Origin: Amnibacterium endophyticum
GTDB taxonomy: Bacteria; Actinomycetota; Actinomycetes; Actinomycetales; Microbacteriaceae
Length of the DNA: 64,000 nt
Direction: 5' to 3'
NCBI RefSeq assembly: GCF_042680685.1
Contig: NZ_JBHUEA010000017.1
Coordinates: forward strand, 1-64,000
The notes beneath the pieces are model-generated. The model was not told where the DNA came from and did no database searches. It saw only the letters and a list, made by a program, of their open reading frames with translations. The translations under genes and the position numbers were made by a program. This document shows, piece after piece, positions 48,339 through 58,742 of this stretch; the first letter of the stretch is position 1, and each line of letters starts with the position of its first letter.

Positions 48339-48845
48339 GGCGAGGGCCTCGAGGTAGCGGGTCGTGTACCGCGCCTGGAACGTGCGGCCGACGAGCGGCG
48401 CCAGCGAGTACGGGAAGGCGGGCCGGGACAGCGCGCGCAGCTCGAGGACGCAGCGGCCGCGCTCGCGGCGGACGACGAACGACTCCTCGCCGACCTCCGG
48501 GTGCCCGCGCAGCGTGCCGTAGACGAAGCCGATCGCGTCCGGCCCGTCGAGCACCCGCACCACGCGCACGGGCGCCGCGACCTCGAGGCGGACCGCACCG
48601 AGCCGCAGCAGCGGGATCGCGACCCGCGCCTCCAGCCCCTCCTCGACCCGCCTCGCGTCCCGGCTGGACGGGTCGCGCACGGCGATGCCGCTGCGCCGCT
48701 GCACGGCCCAGTCGAGCACCGCGGCGCCCTGCCGTTCGAAGACCTCCGCCGGGCCGACGTCCGCGGTGCGCCGCAGCGCGCGGAACCCGACCGGCACCGC
48801 GTCGGTGAGCACCGCTCCGGTCGCGAAGCGGTACGTCGGCGTCAT
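48327..48845 (-). CDS. DUF1990-family protein, paralogue 2
   Basis: 172 residues with the DUF1990 core: YRFATGAVLTDAVPVGFRAL, FVYGTLRGHPEVGEESFVV and LRALSRPAFPYSLAPLVGR, ending in YLEALAVPL. ATG overlaps the stop of paralogue 1 as ATGA (48842-48845). Family function is unknown; the compact barrel-like layout suggests ligand binding. The C-terminal stop lies in the palindrome. Confidence 0.8.
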   Translation of the reverse strand: MTPTYRFATGAVLTDAVPVGFRALRRTADVGPAEVFERQGAAVLDWAVQRRSGIAVRDPSSRDARRVEEGLEARVAIPLLRLGAVRLEVAAPVRVVRVLDGPDAIGFVYGTLRGHPEVGEESFVVRRERGRCVLELRALSRPAFPYSLAPLVGRTFQARYTTRYLEALAVPL

Positions 48846-49449
48846 GCCGCGTTGGAGGGGTGCAGCGCGCGCACGATCCGCTCGTCCAGGCGCTTCAGCC
48901 GCGTCGCGGTGAGCCGTGCGGCCGGGCTGAAGCGGCCGCCGGAGGAGGCCCAGACGGTGCGCAGCACGGTCCAGACGGCGTCGTCGTCGGCGTGCTCGAC
49001 CTGCAGGTACTGCTCCATGCAGGCCGCGTGACCGGGCATCGAGCCGAACGCGAAGCCCGTGCGGCCGGGCTCCTCCACCACGGTCACGACCTTGACCGGC
49101 CCGGCCCAGGCCGCGGCGTCCGCGGAGGTGATGGTCGCCGTCATCCCGGGGGTCACCCACGGCGTGCCGTCGTCGAGGAAGCGCGGCGCGTCGGTGCGGC
49201 TCGCGTCGTCCGCGCGCACGTCCTCCACGCCGAACCCGGCCGCGCGGAGCGCGCCCCAGGTCATCAGCGAGCGCACCGCGGTCTCGAAGCGGTGCGCGCC
49301 GCTGCCGAGGCGGTGCCGCTGCTCCGCCGCCGCGAAGCCGGCCGGCGGGTAGGCGACGACGTCCGGCGAGACGCTCGCGCCGAGCGCGGTGTAGTTGAGG
49401 CCGGGCACCGCCTGCGCGGCGGTGGACCGGCGCGCAGGGCCCTGCGCGC

Positions 49450-49453
<4 letters not shown>
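48842..49453 (-). CDS. DUF1990-family protein, paralogue 1
   Basis: 203 residues. PGLNYTALGASVSPDVVAYPPAG, GSGAHRFETAVRSLMTWGAL and GFAFGSMPGHAACMEQYLQV mark a diverged DUF1990 protein; the usual GEE-F motif is replaced by MEQYLQV. GTG at 49453 overlaps the lepA stop as GTGA (49450-49453). So lepA, this gene and its paralogue are translationally chained, although a functional link to LepA is not known. Confidence 0.8.
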
Positions 49454-51294
<1,841 letters not shown>

Positions 51295-51328
51295 GGCGCC
51301 GACAGTCTCCCATCGAAGACGCCGCGGG

Positions 51329-51334
51329 TAGCGT
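51329..51334 (+). promoter_or_regulatory. -10 TAGCGT, leaderless start for the NUDIX gene
   Basis: TAGCGT ends 7 bases before the GTG at 51342. Confidence 0.55.
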
Positions 51335-51341
51335 CGGACGC

Positions 51342-51821
51342 GTGCCGACCCCCGACTTCGTCCTGCAGCTGCGCGAGCGAGTGGGGAACGCGCCCCTCTG
51401 GCTGACCGGCACGACCGCGGTCGTGCTCCGCGGGGAGGAGGTGCTGCTGGTGAAGCGCGCCGACAGCGGCGACTGGTCGCCCGTCGCGGGCATCGTCGAG
51501 CCGGGCGAGCACACCGCCGACACCGCCGAGCGCGAGGTGTGGGAGGAGGCGCGGGTGCGGGCCGTGGTCGAGCGGCTGGCCGCCGTCGGGGTCACGGAGG
51601 AGTACGAGTACCCGAACGGCGACCGCACCCGGTACACCGACCACACCTACCGCCTCCGCTGGGTGTCGGGCGAGCCCGAGGTCGGCGACGACGAGTCGAC
51701 CGCCGTCGGCTGGTTCCGCCTCGACGACCTGCCGCCGATGCCGGAGCGGTACGCGCAGCGCATCGCCCGCGCGCTCGAGGACCGCGCCGACACGATCCTC
51801 GTCCGCGGCCCCGAGGCCTGA
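51342..51821 (+). CDS. NUDIX hydrolase
   Basis: 159 residues. NUDIX box GIVEPGEHTADTAEREVWEEARV fits G-x5-E-x7-RE-U-x-EE-x-G-U, except that the last Gly is replaced by Arg. N-terminal TGTTAVVLRGEEVLLVKRAD and late EVGDDESTAVGWFRLDDLPPM are typical of MutT-like enzymes that hydrolyse nucleoside diphosphate derivatives. The substrate is unknown. GTG start with leaderless promoter; a very strong palindrome follows. Confidence 0.87.
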   Translation: MPTPDFVLQLRERVGNAPLWLTGTTAVVLRGEEVLLVKRADSGDWSPVAGIVEPGEHTADTAEREVWEEARVRAVVERLAAVGVTEEYEYPNGDRTRYTDHTYRLRWVSGEPEVGDDESTAVGWFRLDDLPPMPERYAQRIARALEDRADTILVRGPEA

Positions 51822-51827
51822 CGCGCT

Positions 51828-51880
51828 TTCATCTTGTAGGCGGATCGCGTCGTCACGACGAGATCCGCCTACAAGATGAA
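51828..51880. terminator. Long AT-richer palindrome between NUDIX and recQ genes
   Basis: 19-bp perfect stem (51828-51846 with 51862-51880); the 15-base loop contains a further CGTCG/CGACG pairing, so nearly the whole element folds. Arms are about 47% GC against well over 70% around them. The in-frame ATG at 51876 of the next gene falls in the arm and is not used. Confidence 0.75.
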
Positions 51881-51911
51881 GCTGTCGGAGGCGGGTGGCA
51901 CGGTCGGGCGC

Positions 51912-54032
51912 ATGACCGACCTGCGGACCGACACCCGCGCCGCCGCGCTCGACGTGCTCCGCTCGCTCGTCGGGCGGGACGACGCCGACTTCCACGACGG
52001 CCAGTTCGAGGCGATCTCGGCGATCGTCGACGACGCCCGCCGCGCGCTCGTCGTGCAGCGCACGGGGTGGGGGAAGTCCGCCGTCTACTTCGTGGCGACG
52101 AGGCTGCTGCGGCAGCGCGGCGCCGGGCCGACGCTGCTCGTGTCCCCGCTGCTCGCGCTGATGCGCGACCAGGTCGCGGCCGCCGCCCGGGCCGGCGTGC
52201 GGGCGGCGTCCATCGACTCCGCGAACCCGCACCTGTGGGACGGAGTCCGGGCCTCGCTCGACGCGGACGAGATCGACGTGCTGCTCGTCTCGCCCGAGCG
52301 CCTGAATAACCCCGACTTCCGCGACACGCAGCTGCCCGCCCTGATCGAGCGCACCGGCCTGATCGTGATCGACGAGGCGCACTGCATCTCGGACTGGGGC
52401 CACGACTTCCGCCCCGACTACCGGCGGCTGCGCGAGCTGGTCGCCGTGGCCGGCGCCACCCCGGTGCTCGCGACCACCGCGACGGCGAACGGGCGCGTCG
52501 TGGACGACGTGGCGACGCAGCTCGGAGCCGACGACGTGCTGACGATCCGCGGCCCGCTGGCCCGTGCGTCGCTCCGGCTCGGCGTGCTGCGGACGCCGGA
52601 CCAGGCCACCCGGCTCGGCTGGCTGGTCGAGCACCTGCGCGACCTGCCCGGCTCCGGCATCGTGTACGCGCTCACGGTCTCGGCGGCGGAGGACACCGCG
52701 CGGCTCCTGCGCGAGGCCGGCTACGACGTGCTCGCCTACACCGGGCGCACCGAGAACGCGGAGCGCGAGTCGGCCGAGCAGGCCCTCAAGGACAACCGGG
52801 TCAAGGCGCTCGTCGCCACCAGCGCGCTCGGCATGGGGTTCGACAAGCCCGACCTCGGCTTCGTGGTGCACCTCGGCGCCCCCTCCTCCCCCGTCGCCTA
52901 CTACCAGCAGGTCGGCCGCGCCGGCAGGGCGACCGCCTCCGCCGACGTGCTGCTGCTGCCCGGCGCGGAGGACGAGGCCGTCTGGCAGTACTTCGCGACC
53001 GCGAGCATGCCGACGCAGGAGCGGGCGGCCGCGGTGCTGGCCGAGCTGGACGCGGAGCGCCCGATCTCGACGCCGGCGCTCGAGGCGCTCGTGGACGTGA
53101 AGCGCAGCCGGCTCGAGCTGCTGCTGAAGGTGCTCGACGTCGACGGCGCCGTGCGGCGCGTCCGCGGCGGCTGGGTCGCCACCGGGCGGCCGTGGGCCTA
53201 CGACGCGGAGCGGTACGAGCGGATCGCGGCCGCGCGACGGGCCGAGCAGCAGCACATGCTCGACTACGAGGCGCTGCCCGCGGGGCCCGACGGCTGCCGG
53301 ATGCAGTTCCTGCAGCGGGTGCTCGACGACCCGACCGCGGCGCCGTGCGGCCGCTGCGACTCCTGCGCCGGCGCGTGGTTCCCGAGCGACGTCTCGGGCG
53401 GCGCGGCAGGCGCGGCCGGGGCCGCGCTGACCCGGGTCGGGGTCGCGATCGAGGCGCGGAAGCAGTGGCCGAGCGGTGCGGACGCCCGCGGCCTGCCCGT
53501 GAAGGGGAACATCGCGCCCGGCGAGCGGCCCGAGGAGGGCCGGGCGATCGCCCGGCTCACCGACCTCGGCTGGGGCGGTCCGCTGCGCCGGCTGCTCGAC
53601 GCCGGCGCGCCGGACCAGGAGGTGCCGCGCGGCCTCGTCGACGCCGCGGTCGCGGTGCTGCGGGACTGGGACTGGGCGGCCCGGCCGGTCGGGATCGTCG
53701 CGATGCCGTCGTCGGCGCACCCGCTGCTCGTCGGCTCGACCGCTCGGGCGCTGTCCGAGATCGGGCGGCTCCCGCTGCTCGGGTCGCTCGAGGCGACGGG
53801 CGAGGGGGCACCGGGCGGTGGAGGCGGCGCCAGCCTGGCGCGGCTGGCCGGCGTGTGGGACGCGTTCCGGGTGCCGGACGCGCTCCGCGAGCGGCTCGAG
53901 GGCCTGGCCGGTCCCGTGCTGCTCGTCGACGACGCGGCGGACAGCCGCTGGACCTTCACCGTGGCGGCTCGCCTGCTGCTGCGGGCCGGCGCGCCGGCCG
54001 TGCTGCCCTTCGCGCTCGCGCTCCGCGCCTGA
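51912..54032 (+). CDS. recQ: RecQ-family DNA helicase with phosphoribosyltransferase-like C-terminus
   Basis: 706 residues from ATG 51912. SF2 helicase motifs: VQRTGWGKSAVYF (I; note the non-canonical TGWGKS), LVSPLLALMRDQV (Ia), VIDEAHCISDWGHDFRPDY (II), VLATTATAN (III), ATSALGMGFDKPDL and QQVGRAGRA (VI). A zinc site CGRCDSCAG lies near residue 480. Instead of HRDC, the last 190 residues carry GIVAMPSSAHPLLVGSTARAL and GPVLLVDDAADSRWTFTVAA, the layout of a PRPP-binding phosphoribosyltransferase with an altered loop (DSRWT for DTGWT). Monocistronic. Confidence 0.9.
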   Translation: MTDLRTDTRAAALDVLRSLVGRDDADFHDGQFEAISAIVDDARRALVVQRTGWGKSAVYFVATRLLRQRGAGPTLLVSPLLALMRDQVAAAARAGVRAASIDSANPHLWDGVRASLDADEIDVLLVSPERLNNPDFRDTQLPALIERTGLIVIDEAHCISDWGHDFRPDYRRLRELVAVAGATPVLATTATANGRVVDDVATQLGADDVLTIRGPLARASLRLGVLRTPDQATRLGWLVEHLRDLPGSGIVYALTVSAAEDTARLLREAGYDVLAYTGRTENAERESAEQALKDNRVKALVATSALGMGFDKPDLGFVVHLGAPSSPVAYYQQVGRAGRATASADVLLLPGAEDEAVWQYFATASMPTQERAAAVLAELDAERPISTPALEALVDVKRSRLELLLKVLDVDGAVRRVRGGWVATGRPWAYDAERYERIAAARRAEQQHMLDYEALPAGPDGCRMQFLQRVLDDPTAAPCGRCDSCAGAWFPSDVSGGAAGAAGAALTRVGVAIEARKQWPSGADARGLPVKGNIAPGERPEEGRAIARLTDLGWGGPLRRLLDAGAPDQEVPRGLVDAAVAVLRDWDWAARPVGIVAMPSSAHPLLVGSTARALSEIGRLPLLGSLEATGEGAPGGGGGASLARLAGVWDAFRVPDALRERLEGLAGPVLLVDDAADSRWTFTVAARLLLRAGAPAVLPFALALRA

Positions 54033-54041
54033 CCGAGCGGG

Positions 54042-55172
54042 TCACCGAGGGGCGGGGAGGCGGGACAGGCCCTCGAGGAGGGTCGCGCGGTCGGCCGCGA
54101 CGCAGACGCGGATCCAGCCCTCGCCGGCCGCCCCGAAGGCGCTGCCGGGCGCGACGGCGACCCGCTGCTCGAGCAGGAACCGCTCCGCCCAGCCCGCCAC
54201 GCCGCCGTCGGACGCGTGCGACACGTCGATCCAGAGGTAGAAGGCGCCCTGCGGCCGCAGGTAGCCGATGCCGCGGTCGTCGAGCAGCGCCGTCGCGGCC
54301 TCGAGGTGCTCTCGGTAGCGGTCGGCCGCTGCCCGCACCGCGTCCTGCGGCCCCGTCAGCGCCGCGATCGCCGCACGCTGCGCGGGCGTGTTCACGCAGC
54401 TGATCAGCGCCTCCTGGAAGTTCCGGAGCACGTCGCCGCGGCCGGGCGGGGTCACCAGGTACCCGACCCGGCCGCCGGTCAGCGCGTAGGTCTTCGAGAA
54501 CGAGCGCACCGTGAGGGTCCTCGCCGGGTCGAACCGGGCGGGCGGCACGTGCGGGGCGCCGTAGGTGAAGGCCTCGTACACCTCGTCGGAGAGGACCCAG
54601 AGGTCGTGGCGCTGCGCGAACGCGACGAGGTCGGCCACCACCCGCTCGGGGAACACCACGCCGAGCGGGTTCGACGGCGAGTTGACGATGATCGCCCGGG
54701 TCCGCGACGTGACGAGGGCGTCGAGGTCCGCTGCCTCGGGCAGGAACCCGCGGGCCGCCTCCAGCCGGTAGGGCACCGGCGTCGCGTGCAGCATCCGCGG
54801 CGCCATCGTGAAGGTGGTGTACCCCGGGTCCGGCACGAGCACCTCGTCGCCCGGCGACAGCACCAGGCCGAGGGCCAGGAAGATCGCCTCCGTGCCGCCC
54901 GGCGTGACCCACACCTGGTCGGGCCCCGCGTCGAACCCCTCCAGCCGCGAGGCGATCGCGGACCGCAGCTCGATCAGCCCGCCGTTCGCGGTGTAGTCCG
55001 TCTCGTCCGCGAGCCAGGCCTCGCTCGCCGCCGCGAGCACGTGCGGCGCGACCGGCACGTCCGGCTCCCCGACGGCGAGCATGAGCACGTCCGGCAGGGT
55101 GATCGCCAGCTCGTGGACGCGGCGGATCCCGCTGCCGGGGACGGCCAGCGCGTTGGACGTGAACGACGGCAC
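54042..55172 (-). CDS. PLP-dependent class I/II aminotransferase
   Basis: 376 residues. Motifs in order: VLMLAVGEPDVPVAPHVL, YTANGGLIELRSAIASRL, VTPGGTEAIFLALGLVLSPGDEV, IVNSPSNPLGVVFPERVV, LSDEVYEAFTYG and the PLP lysine loop VRSFSKTYALTGGRVGYLV, plus the C-terminal Arg in EGWIRVCVAAD that binds the substrate carboxylate. An aspartate-aminotransferase-like fold; amino donor unknown. GTG 55172 is chosen; a TTG at 55184 is the alternative. Divergent from rpsT. Confidence 0.9.
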   Translation of the reverse strand: MPSFTSNALAVPGSGIRRVHELAITLPDVLMLAVGEPDVPVAPHVLAAASEAWLADETDYTANGGLIELRSAIASRLEGFDAGPDQVWVTPGGTEAIFLALGLVLSPGDEVLVPDPGYTTFTMAPRMLHATPVPYRLEAARGFLPEAADLDALVTSRTRAIIVNSPSNPLGVVFPERVVADLVAFAQRHDLWVLSDEVYEAFTYGAPHVPPARFDPARTLTVRSFSKTYALTGGRVGYLVTPPGRGDVLRNFQEALISCVNTPAQRAAIAALTGPQDAVRAAADRYREHLEAATALLDDRGIGYLRPQGAFYLWIDVSHASDGGVAGWAERFLLEQRVAVAPGSAFGAAGEGWIRVCVAADRATLLEGLSRLPAPR

Positions 55173-55316
55173 GGGGACATCCAACCGCCGTCGCGGCGCC
55201 GCAGGCGGGCTGGTAAGGTACTCGTCGGCTTTCGGGCGATCATGTGCGTCCCCGCACGGGCCCCCGTCGAGGCGGCGCACCGCCTCCCCCATCGAGCGAA
55301 CCGCAGGAGCATCCGC

Positions 55317-55577
55317 ATGGCCAACATCAAGAGCCAGATCAAGCGCATCGCGACGAACCAGAAGGCGCAGGAGCGCAACAAGGCCGTCAAGAGCGAGCTG
55401 AAGACCCACATCCGCGCCGTCCGCACCGCGGTCGCCGCCGGCGACAAGGACAAGGCCGGCAGCGCCCTCGCCCTCGCGGCGAAGAAGCTGGACAAGGCCG
55501 CCTCGAAGGGCGTCATCCACAAGAACCAGGCCGCGAACCGCAAGTCCGCGATCGCCAAGCAGGTCGCCGCGCTCTGA
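55317..55577 (+). CDS. rpsT: 30S ribosomal protein S20
   Basis: 86 residues, three long basic helices: MANIKSQIKRIATNQKAQER, NKAVKSELKTHIRAVRTAV and the C-terminal ASKGVIHKNQAANRKSAIAK. Binds 16S rRNA early in 30S assembly. AGGAG sits 8 bases before the ATG; a TAAGGT hexamer about 100 bases upstream may be the -10. Neighbour of holA/comEC in many actinobacteria, here separated by the HerA-like gene. Confidence 0.98.
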   Translation: MANIKSQIKRIATNQKAQERNKAVKSELKTHIRAVRTAVAAGDKDKAGSALALAAKKLDKAASKGVIHKNQAANRKSAIAKQVAAL

Positions 55578-55584
55578 GTTCATG

Positions 55585-55612
55585 GGCTTCGACGCGCGAG
55601 CGCTCCGAAGCC
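55585..55612 (+). terminator. Hairpin after rpsT
   Basis: 7-bp stem (55585-55591 with 55606-55612), loop of 14 bases, starting 8 bases past the rpsT stop. Confidence 0.45.
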
Positions 55613-55664
55613 GTGTCGCGTCGCCGTGCTGAGGCGCGCGGCGAGCTGCGACCTCGTGCCTCAC

Positions 55665-55696
55665 GAAGGGCTGTCCGCATCGGCGGGCGGCCCTTC
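55665..55696. terminator. Second hairpin in the rpsT / HerA-like gap
   Basis: 7-bp stem GAAGGGC/GCCCTTC (55665-55671 with 55690-55696). The rest of this 215-base gap holds a 16-base direct repeat (GCTCGATCGGCGGG-type, about 55727-55757) and no gene. Confidence 0.4.
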
Positions 55697-55792
55697 CGCC
55701 GTCCCCGGGTGATCTCGGCAGGCTCGATCGGCGGGGAGCTCGATCGGCGGGAGGGTCGGCGGCGTCGTGGGGCGGGATCGCCTCGCCGCGTC

Positions 55793-57646
55793 TCAGCGGC
55801 GGCGGCGGGTCCCGAAGATGCCGCCGATGACGTCGTTCAGGACGCCGCGCGTCGCCCTCGAGTTCAGCACCTGGCCGAGCACGCGCGCGCCGGTCTGGAT
55901 CTGCCGCTGACGATCGCGGGCAGCGGCCTCGGCGGCGCGCTGGCGATCGCGGGCCTCCTTCTCCGCCTGGCGGCGGTCGGCCGCGTCCTCCCGTTCCTCC
56001 CGCTTGCGGTCCGCCTCCCGCTTGCGCGCCTCCGCCGCGGCCTGCCGCTCCGCGGCCACGCGGGCCTTCTCGGCCGCGGCGGCGTCCTTCTCGGCCTGCG
56101 CCTTCGCCGCAGCGGCGTTCATCCGCGCCGTCAGGATCTCCGCGGCGCTCTCGCGGTCGAGCGCCTCGCCGTACCGCGCCTGCAGCGGGGAGGCCGCGAC
56201 GGCCGCCGCCATGGCGTCCTCCGCCATCGGCGACATCAGCGCCTGCGGTGCGCGCAGCCGCGTCCAGGCGACCGGAGTCGGCGCGCCGCGCTCGTTCATC
56301 ACGGTGACGACGGCCTCCCCGATGCCGAGGGTCGTGAGCACCTCCTCCAGGTCGTACGCCGACCGCGGGTAGGTCTGCACGGTCGCCCGCAGCGACTTCG
56401 CGTCATCCGGGGTGAAGGCGCGCAGCTGGTGCTGCACGCGGCTGCCCAGCTGCCCGAGCACCTCCCCCGGCACGTCCTTCGGGGTCTGGGTGACGAACAC
56501 GATGCCGACGCCCTTCGACCGGATCAGCCGCACGGTGCGGATCACCTGGTCGAGGAAGTCCTTCGACGCGTCGGCGAACAGCAGGTGCGCCTCGTCGAAG
56601 AAGAACACCAGCTTCGGCTTGTCGGCGTCCCCGACCTCGGGCAGGTCGTTGAACAGGTCCGCGAGCAGCCACATCAGGAAGGTGGAGTACAGCCGCGGCT
56701 TGTCCGCGACACCCGGCACCTCGAGCAGGCTGACGATCCCGCGGCCGTCCGGCGCGGTGCGGAGGAACTCAGCGGTGTCGATCTCCGGCTCGCCGAAGAA
56801 CGCGTCCGCGCCGCCGTCGGCGAAGCCGATCAGCTCGCGCAGGATGACGCCGATGGTCGCGGGAGAGATGCCGCCGAGGCCGGCGAGGTCCGCCTTGCCC
56901 TCGTCGCCCGACAGCCACTGCAGCACCGCACGCAGGTCCGCGAGGTCGGCGAGCGCGAGGCCGTGCGCCTCCGCGTAGTGGAACACGAGCGCGAGGCTCG
57001 ACTCCTGCGTGTCGTTCAGCCCGAGGGCCTTCGACAGCAGCAGCGGGCCGAAGCCGGCGACCGTCGCGCGGATCGGCACCCCGGTGCCGGCGCCACCGAG
57101 TGAGAAGAACTCGACCGGGAAGGACGTCGCGCTCCAGTCCTGCCCGATCGCCGCGGTCCGCGCGGTCAGCTTCGGGCTGGAGGCTCCCGGAGCGCCGATC
57201 CCGGACAGGTCGCCCTTGATGTCCGCCGCGAAGACCGGGACGCCGTGCGCGGACAGCTGCTCGGCGAGCGCCTGCAGCGTGCGCGTCTTGCCGGTGCCGG
57301 TGGCGCCGGCGACGAGGCCGTGCCGATTCAGCATCGCGACCGGGATCCGGATCTGCGCATCGGGCACGGGTGCGCCGTTCATCAGCGCGCCGAGCTCGAG
57401 CGCCGCGCCCTCGAAGGCGTAGCCGTCGCGGATGCGGGCGACCTCGTCGTCGTCGAGCGGGCCGGAGGTCTCGGCCGCGCGCGCCGGGGCGGCGGGCGGG
57501 ATCGCCGCCTGCGCCGCTGCGGCGGCCGCGGCCGCCGCCTCCTGCGCCCGCTGCAGGGCGACCCGCGCCTCGGCCTGCAGCCGGGCCGCCTCCGCCGCGG
57601 CGTCCTCGGCAGCTCGCCTCGCCTGCTCCACCGCGTCGTCGCTCAC
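55793..57646 (-). CDS. HerA-like / DUF853 P-loop ATPase
   Basis: 617 residues. An Ala-rich coiled coil (residues 1-50) leads to a HerA/FtsK-type ATPase: LVAGATGTGKTRTLQALAEQ (Walker A), FAADIKGDLSGIG, LVFFFDEAHLLFADASKDFL (Walker B) and FVTQTPKDVPGEVLGQLGSR (sensor). A second, highly charged Arg/Glu coiled coil and a Gly/Arg tail close the protein. DUF853 proteins are bacterial HerA relatives of uncertain role; no NurA-like nuclease is adjacent. GTG 57646 with a near-consensus GAGGAT hexamer 6 bases upstream. Confidence 0.88.
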   Translation of the reverse strand: MSDDAVEQARRAAEDAAAEAARLQAEARVALQRAQEAAAAAAAAAQAAIPPAAPARAAETSGPLDDDEVARIRDGYAFEGAALELGALMNGAPVPDAQIRIPVAMLNRHGLVAGATGTGKTRTLQALAEQLSAHGVPVFAADIKGDLSGIGAPGASSPKLTARTAAIGQDWSATSFPVEFFSLGGAGTGVPIRATVAGFGPLLLSKALGLNDTQESSLALVFHYAEAHGLALADLADLRAVLQWLSGDEGKADLAGLGGISPATIGVILRELIGFADGGADAFFGEPEIDTAEFLRTAPDGRGIVSLLEVPGVADKPRLYSTFLMWLLADLFNDLPEVGDADKPKLVFFFDEAHLLFADASKDFLDQVIRTVRLIRSKGVGIVFVTQTPKDVPGEVLGQLGSRVQHQLRAFTPDDAKSLRATVQTYPRSAYDLEEVLTTLGIGEAVVTVMNERGAPTPVAWTRLRAPQALMSPMAEDAMAAAVAASPLQARYGEALDRESAAEILTARMNAAAAKAQAEKDAAAAEKARVAAERQAAAEARKREADRKREEREDAADRRQAEKEARDRQRAAEAAARDRQRQIQTGARVLGQVLNSRATRGVLNDVIGGIFGTRRRR

Positions 57647-57707
57647 GCGCCGATCCTCGCACCGCACCCGGTGTCGCGCATCGCGGGCGCGGGCGGCGGC
57701 GCGGGGA

Positions 57708-58730
57708 TCAGGGCTCGCCGCGGCTCGCGAGGAAGGTGAGCAGGCGCTCGACCGCGAACTCGGGGTCGCGTGCGCCGCCCTTGACGCGCTCGTCGGTCCG
57801 AGCCGTCATCACGATGGCCCGGCCGACCCCCTCGGGACGCCAGCCCTGCGCGTCGCGCCGCGCGCGGTCGACCTGCCAGGGCGCCAGCCCGTGGTCCGAC
57901 GCGACCTGCGCCGCCGACCCGTGGGCGTCGAGCACCTTCGCCATCGCGCGCAGCTTGGCGGCGATCGCGGCGACGATCGGCACCGGGTCCGCGCCGGTCG
58001 AGATCGCGTGCCGCAGCAGCACGAGCGCGTCGCCGCGGCGGCCCGCGAGGGCTGCGTCCGCGACCGCGAACGCGTCGGTCTCCATCCGCCCCGCGTAGTA
58101 GGTGCGGACCGTCGTCTCGCCGATGTCGCCGGTCACGTCGACGATCAGCTGGCGGCAGGCGGCTGCGAGCTCCGCGAGGTCGGCCTGGAACGCCGACACG
58201 AGGATGCGGAGGGCCCCCGGGCTGATGCGCCGCCCGGCGGCGCGGAACTCGGCGGCGGCGAACGCGGACCGGTCCGCATCGCGCTTGACCTCCGCGCAGG
58301 GGATCTCGATGCCGCCGCCCGCCCCGCTGCGGACGGCGTCGAGCAGCTTCTTGCCGCGCTGGCCGCCCGCATGCCTGAGCACGAGCGTCGTGTCGTCGGC
58401 CGGCGCCTCGAGGTAGCGGAGCGCCTCGGCCTGGAACGACTCGGCCAGCCGCTCGACGGAGGTCACCCGGATCAGCCGGGGCTCGCCGAAGAGCGACGGC
58501 GACGCGAGCGTGACGAGGTCGCCGGGCGCAGCCGACGACGCGTCGAGGTCGCTGACCTCGACGCTCGGATCGGCGGCGACGAGCGCGTCGCGGATCGCCC
58601 GGATCGCCCGCTCGGCCAGCAGCTCCTCCGGCCCCGACACGAGGACGACCGGGGCCGGACGCGCCGCCGACCACTCGACCTGCGGGATCTTCGACTTCGT
58701 CGCCCTCGTCGAGGCGGCGCGAGCGGGCAT
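57708..58730 (-). CDS. holA: DNA polymerase III subunit delta
   Basis: 340 residues. AAA-like clamp-loader subunit that opens the sliding clamp: VVLVSGPEELLAERAIRAIRDAL (degenerate P-loop), LFGEPRLIRVTSVERLAE, TTLVLRHAGGQRGKKLLD and the C-terminal collar ending RLLTFLASRGEP. ATG 58730 with TAGGTT ending 6 bases upstream, overlapping the comEC stop codon; it thus can be transcribed separately as well as with comEC. The comEA-comEC-holA order is standard. Confidence 0.94.
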   Translation of the reverse strand: MPARAASTRATKSKIPQVEWSAARPAPVVLVSGPEELLAERAIRAIRDALVAADPSVEVSDLDASSAAPGDLVTLASPSLFGEPRLIRVTSVERLAESFQAEALRYLEAPADDTTLVLRHAGGQRGKKLLDAVRSGAGGGIEIPCAEVKRDADRSAFAAAEFRAAGRRISPGALRILVSAFQADLAELAAACRQLIVDVTGDIGETTVRTYYAGRMETDAFAVADAALAGRRGDALVLLRHAISTGADPVPIVAAIAAKLRAMAKVLDAHGSAAQVASDHGLAPWQVDRARRDAQGWRPEGVGRAIVMTARTDERVKGGARDPEFAVERLLTFLASRGEP

Positions 58731-58736
58731 GGATCG

Positions 58737-58742
58737 AACCTA
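58737..58742 (-). promoter_or_regulatory. -10 TAGGTT for holA (leaderless)
   Basis: TAGGTT on the minus strand ends 6 bases before the ATG at 58730; its TAG is also the comEC stop codon. Confidence 0.5.

Noticed and set aside
51876..51911. Alternative recQ start at ATG 51876
   Set aside because: It lies within the arm of the terminator-like palindrome; ATG 51912 gives a normal N-terminus.
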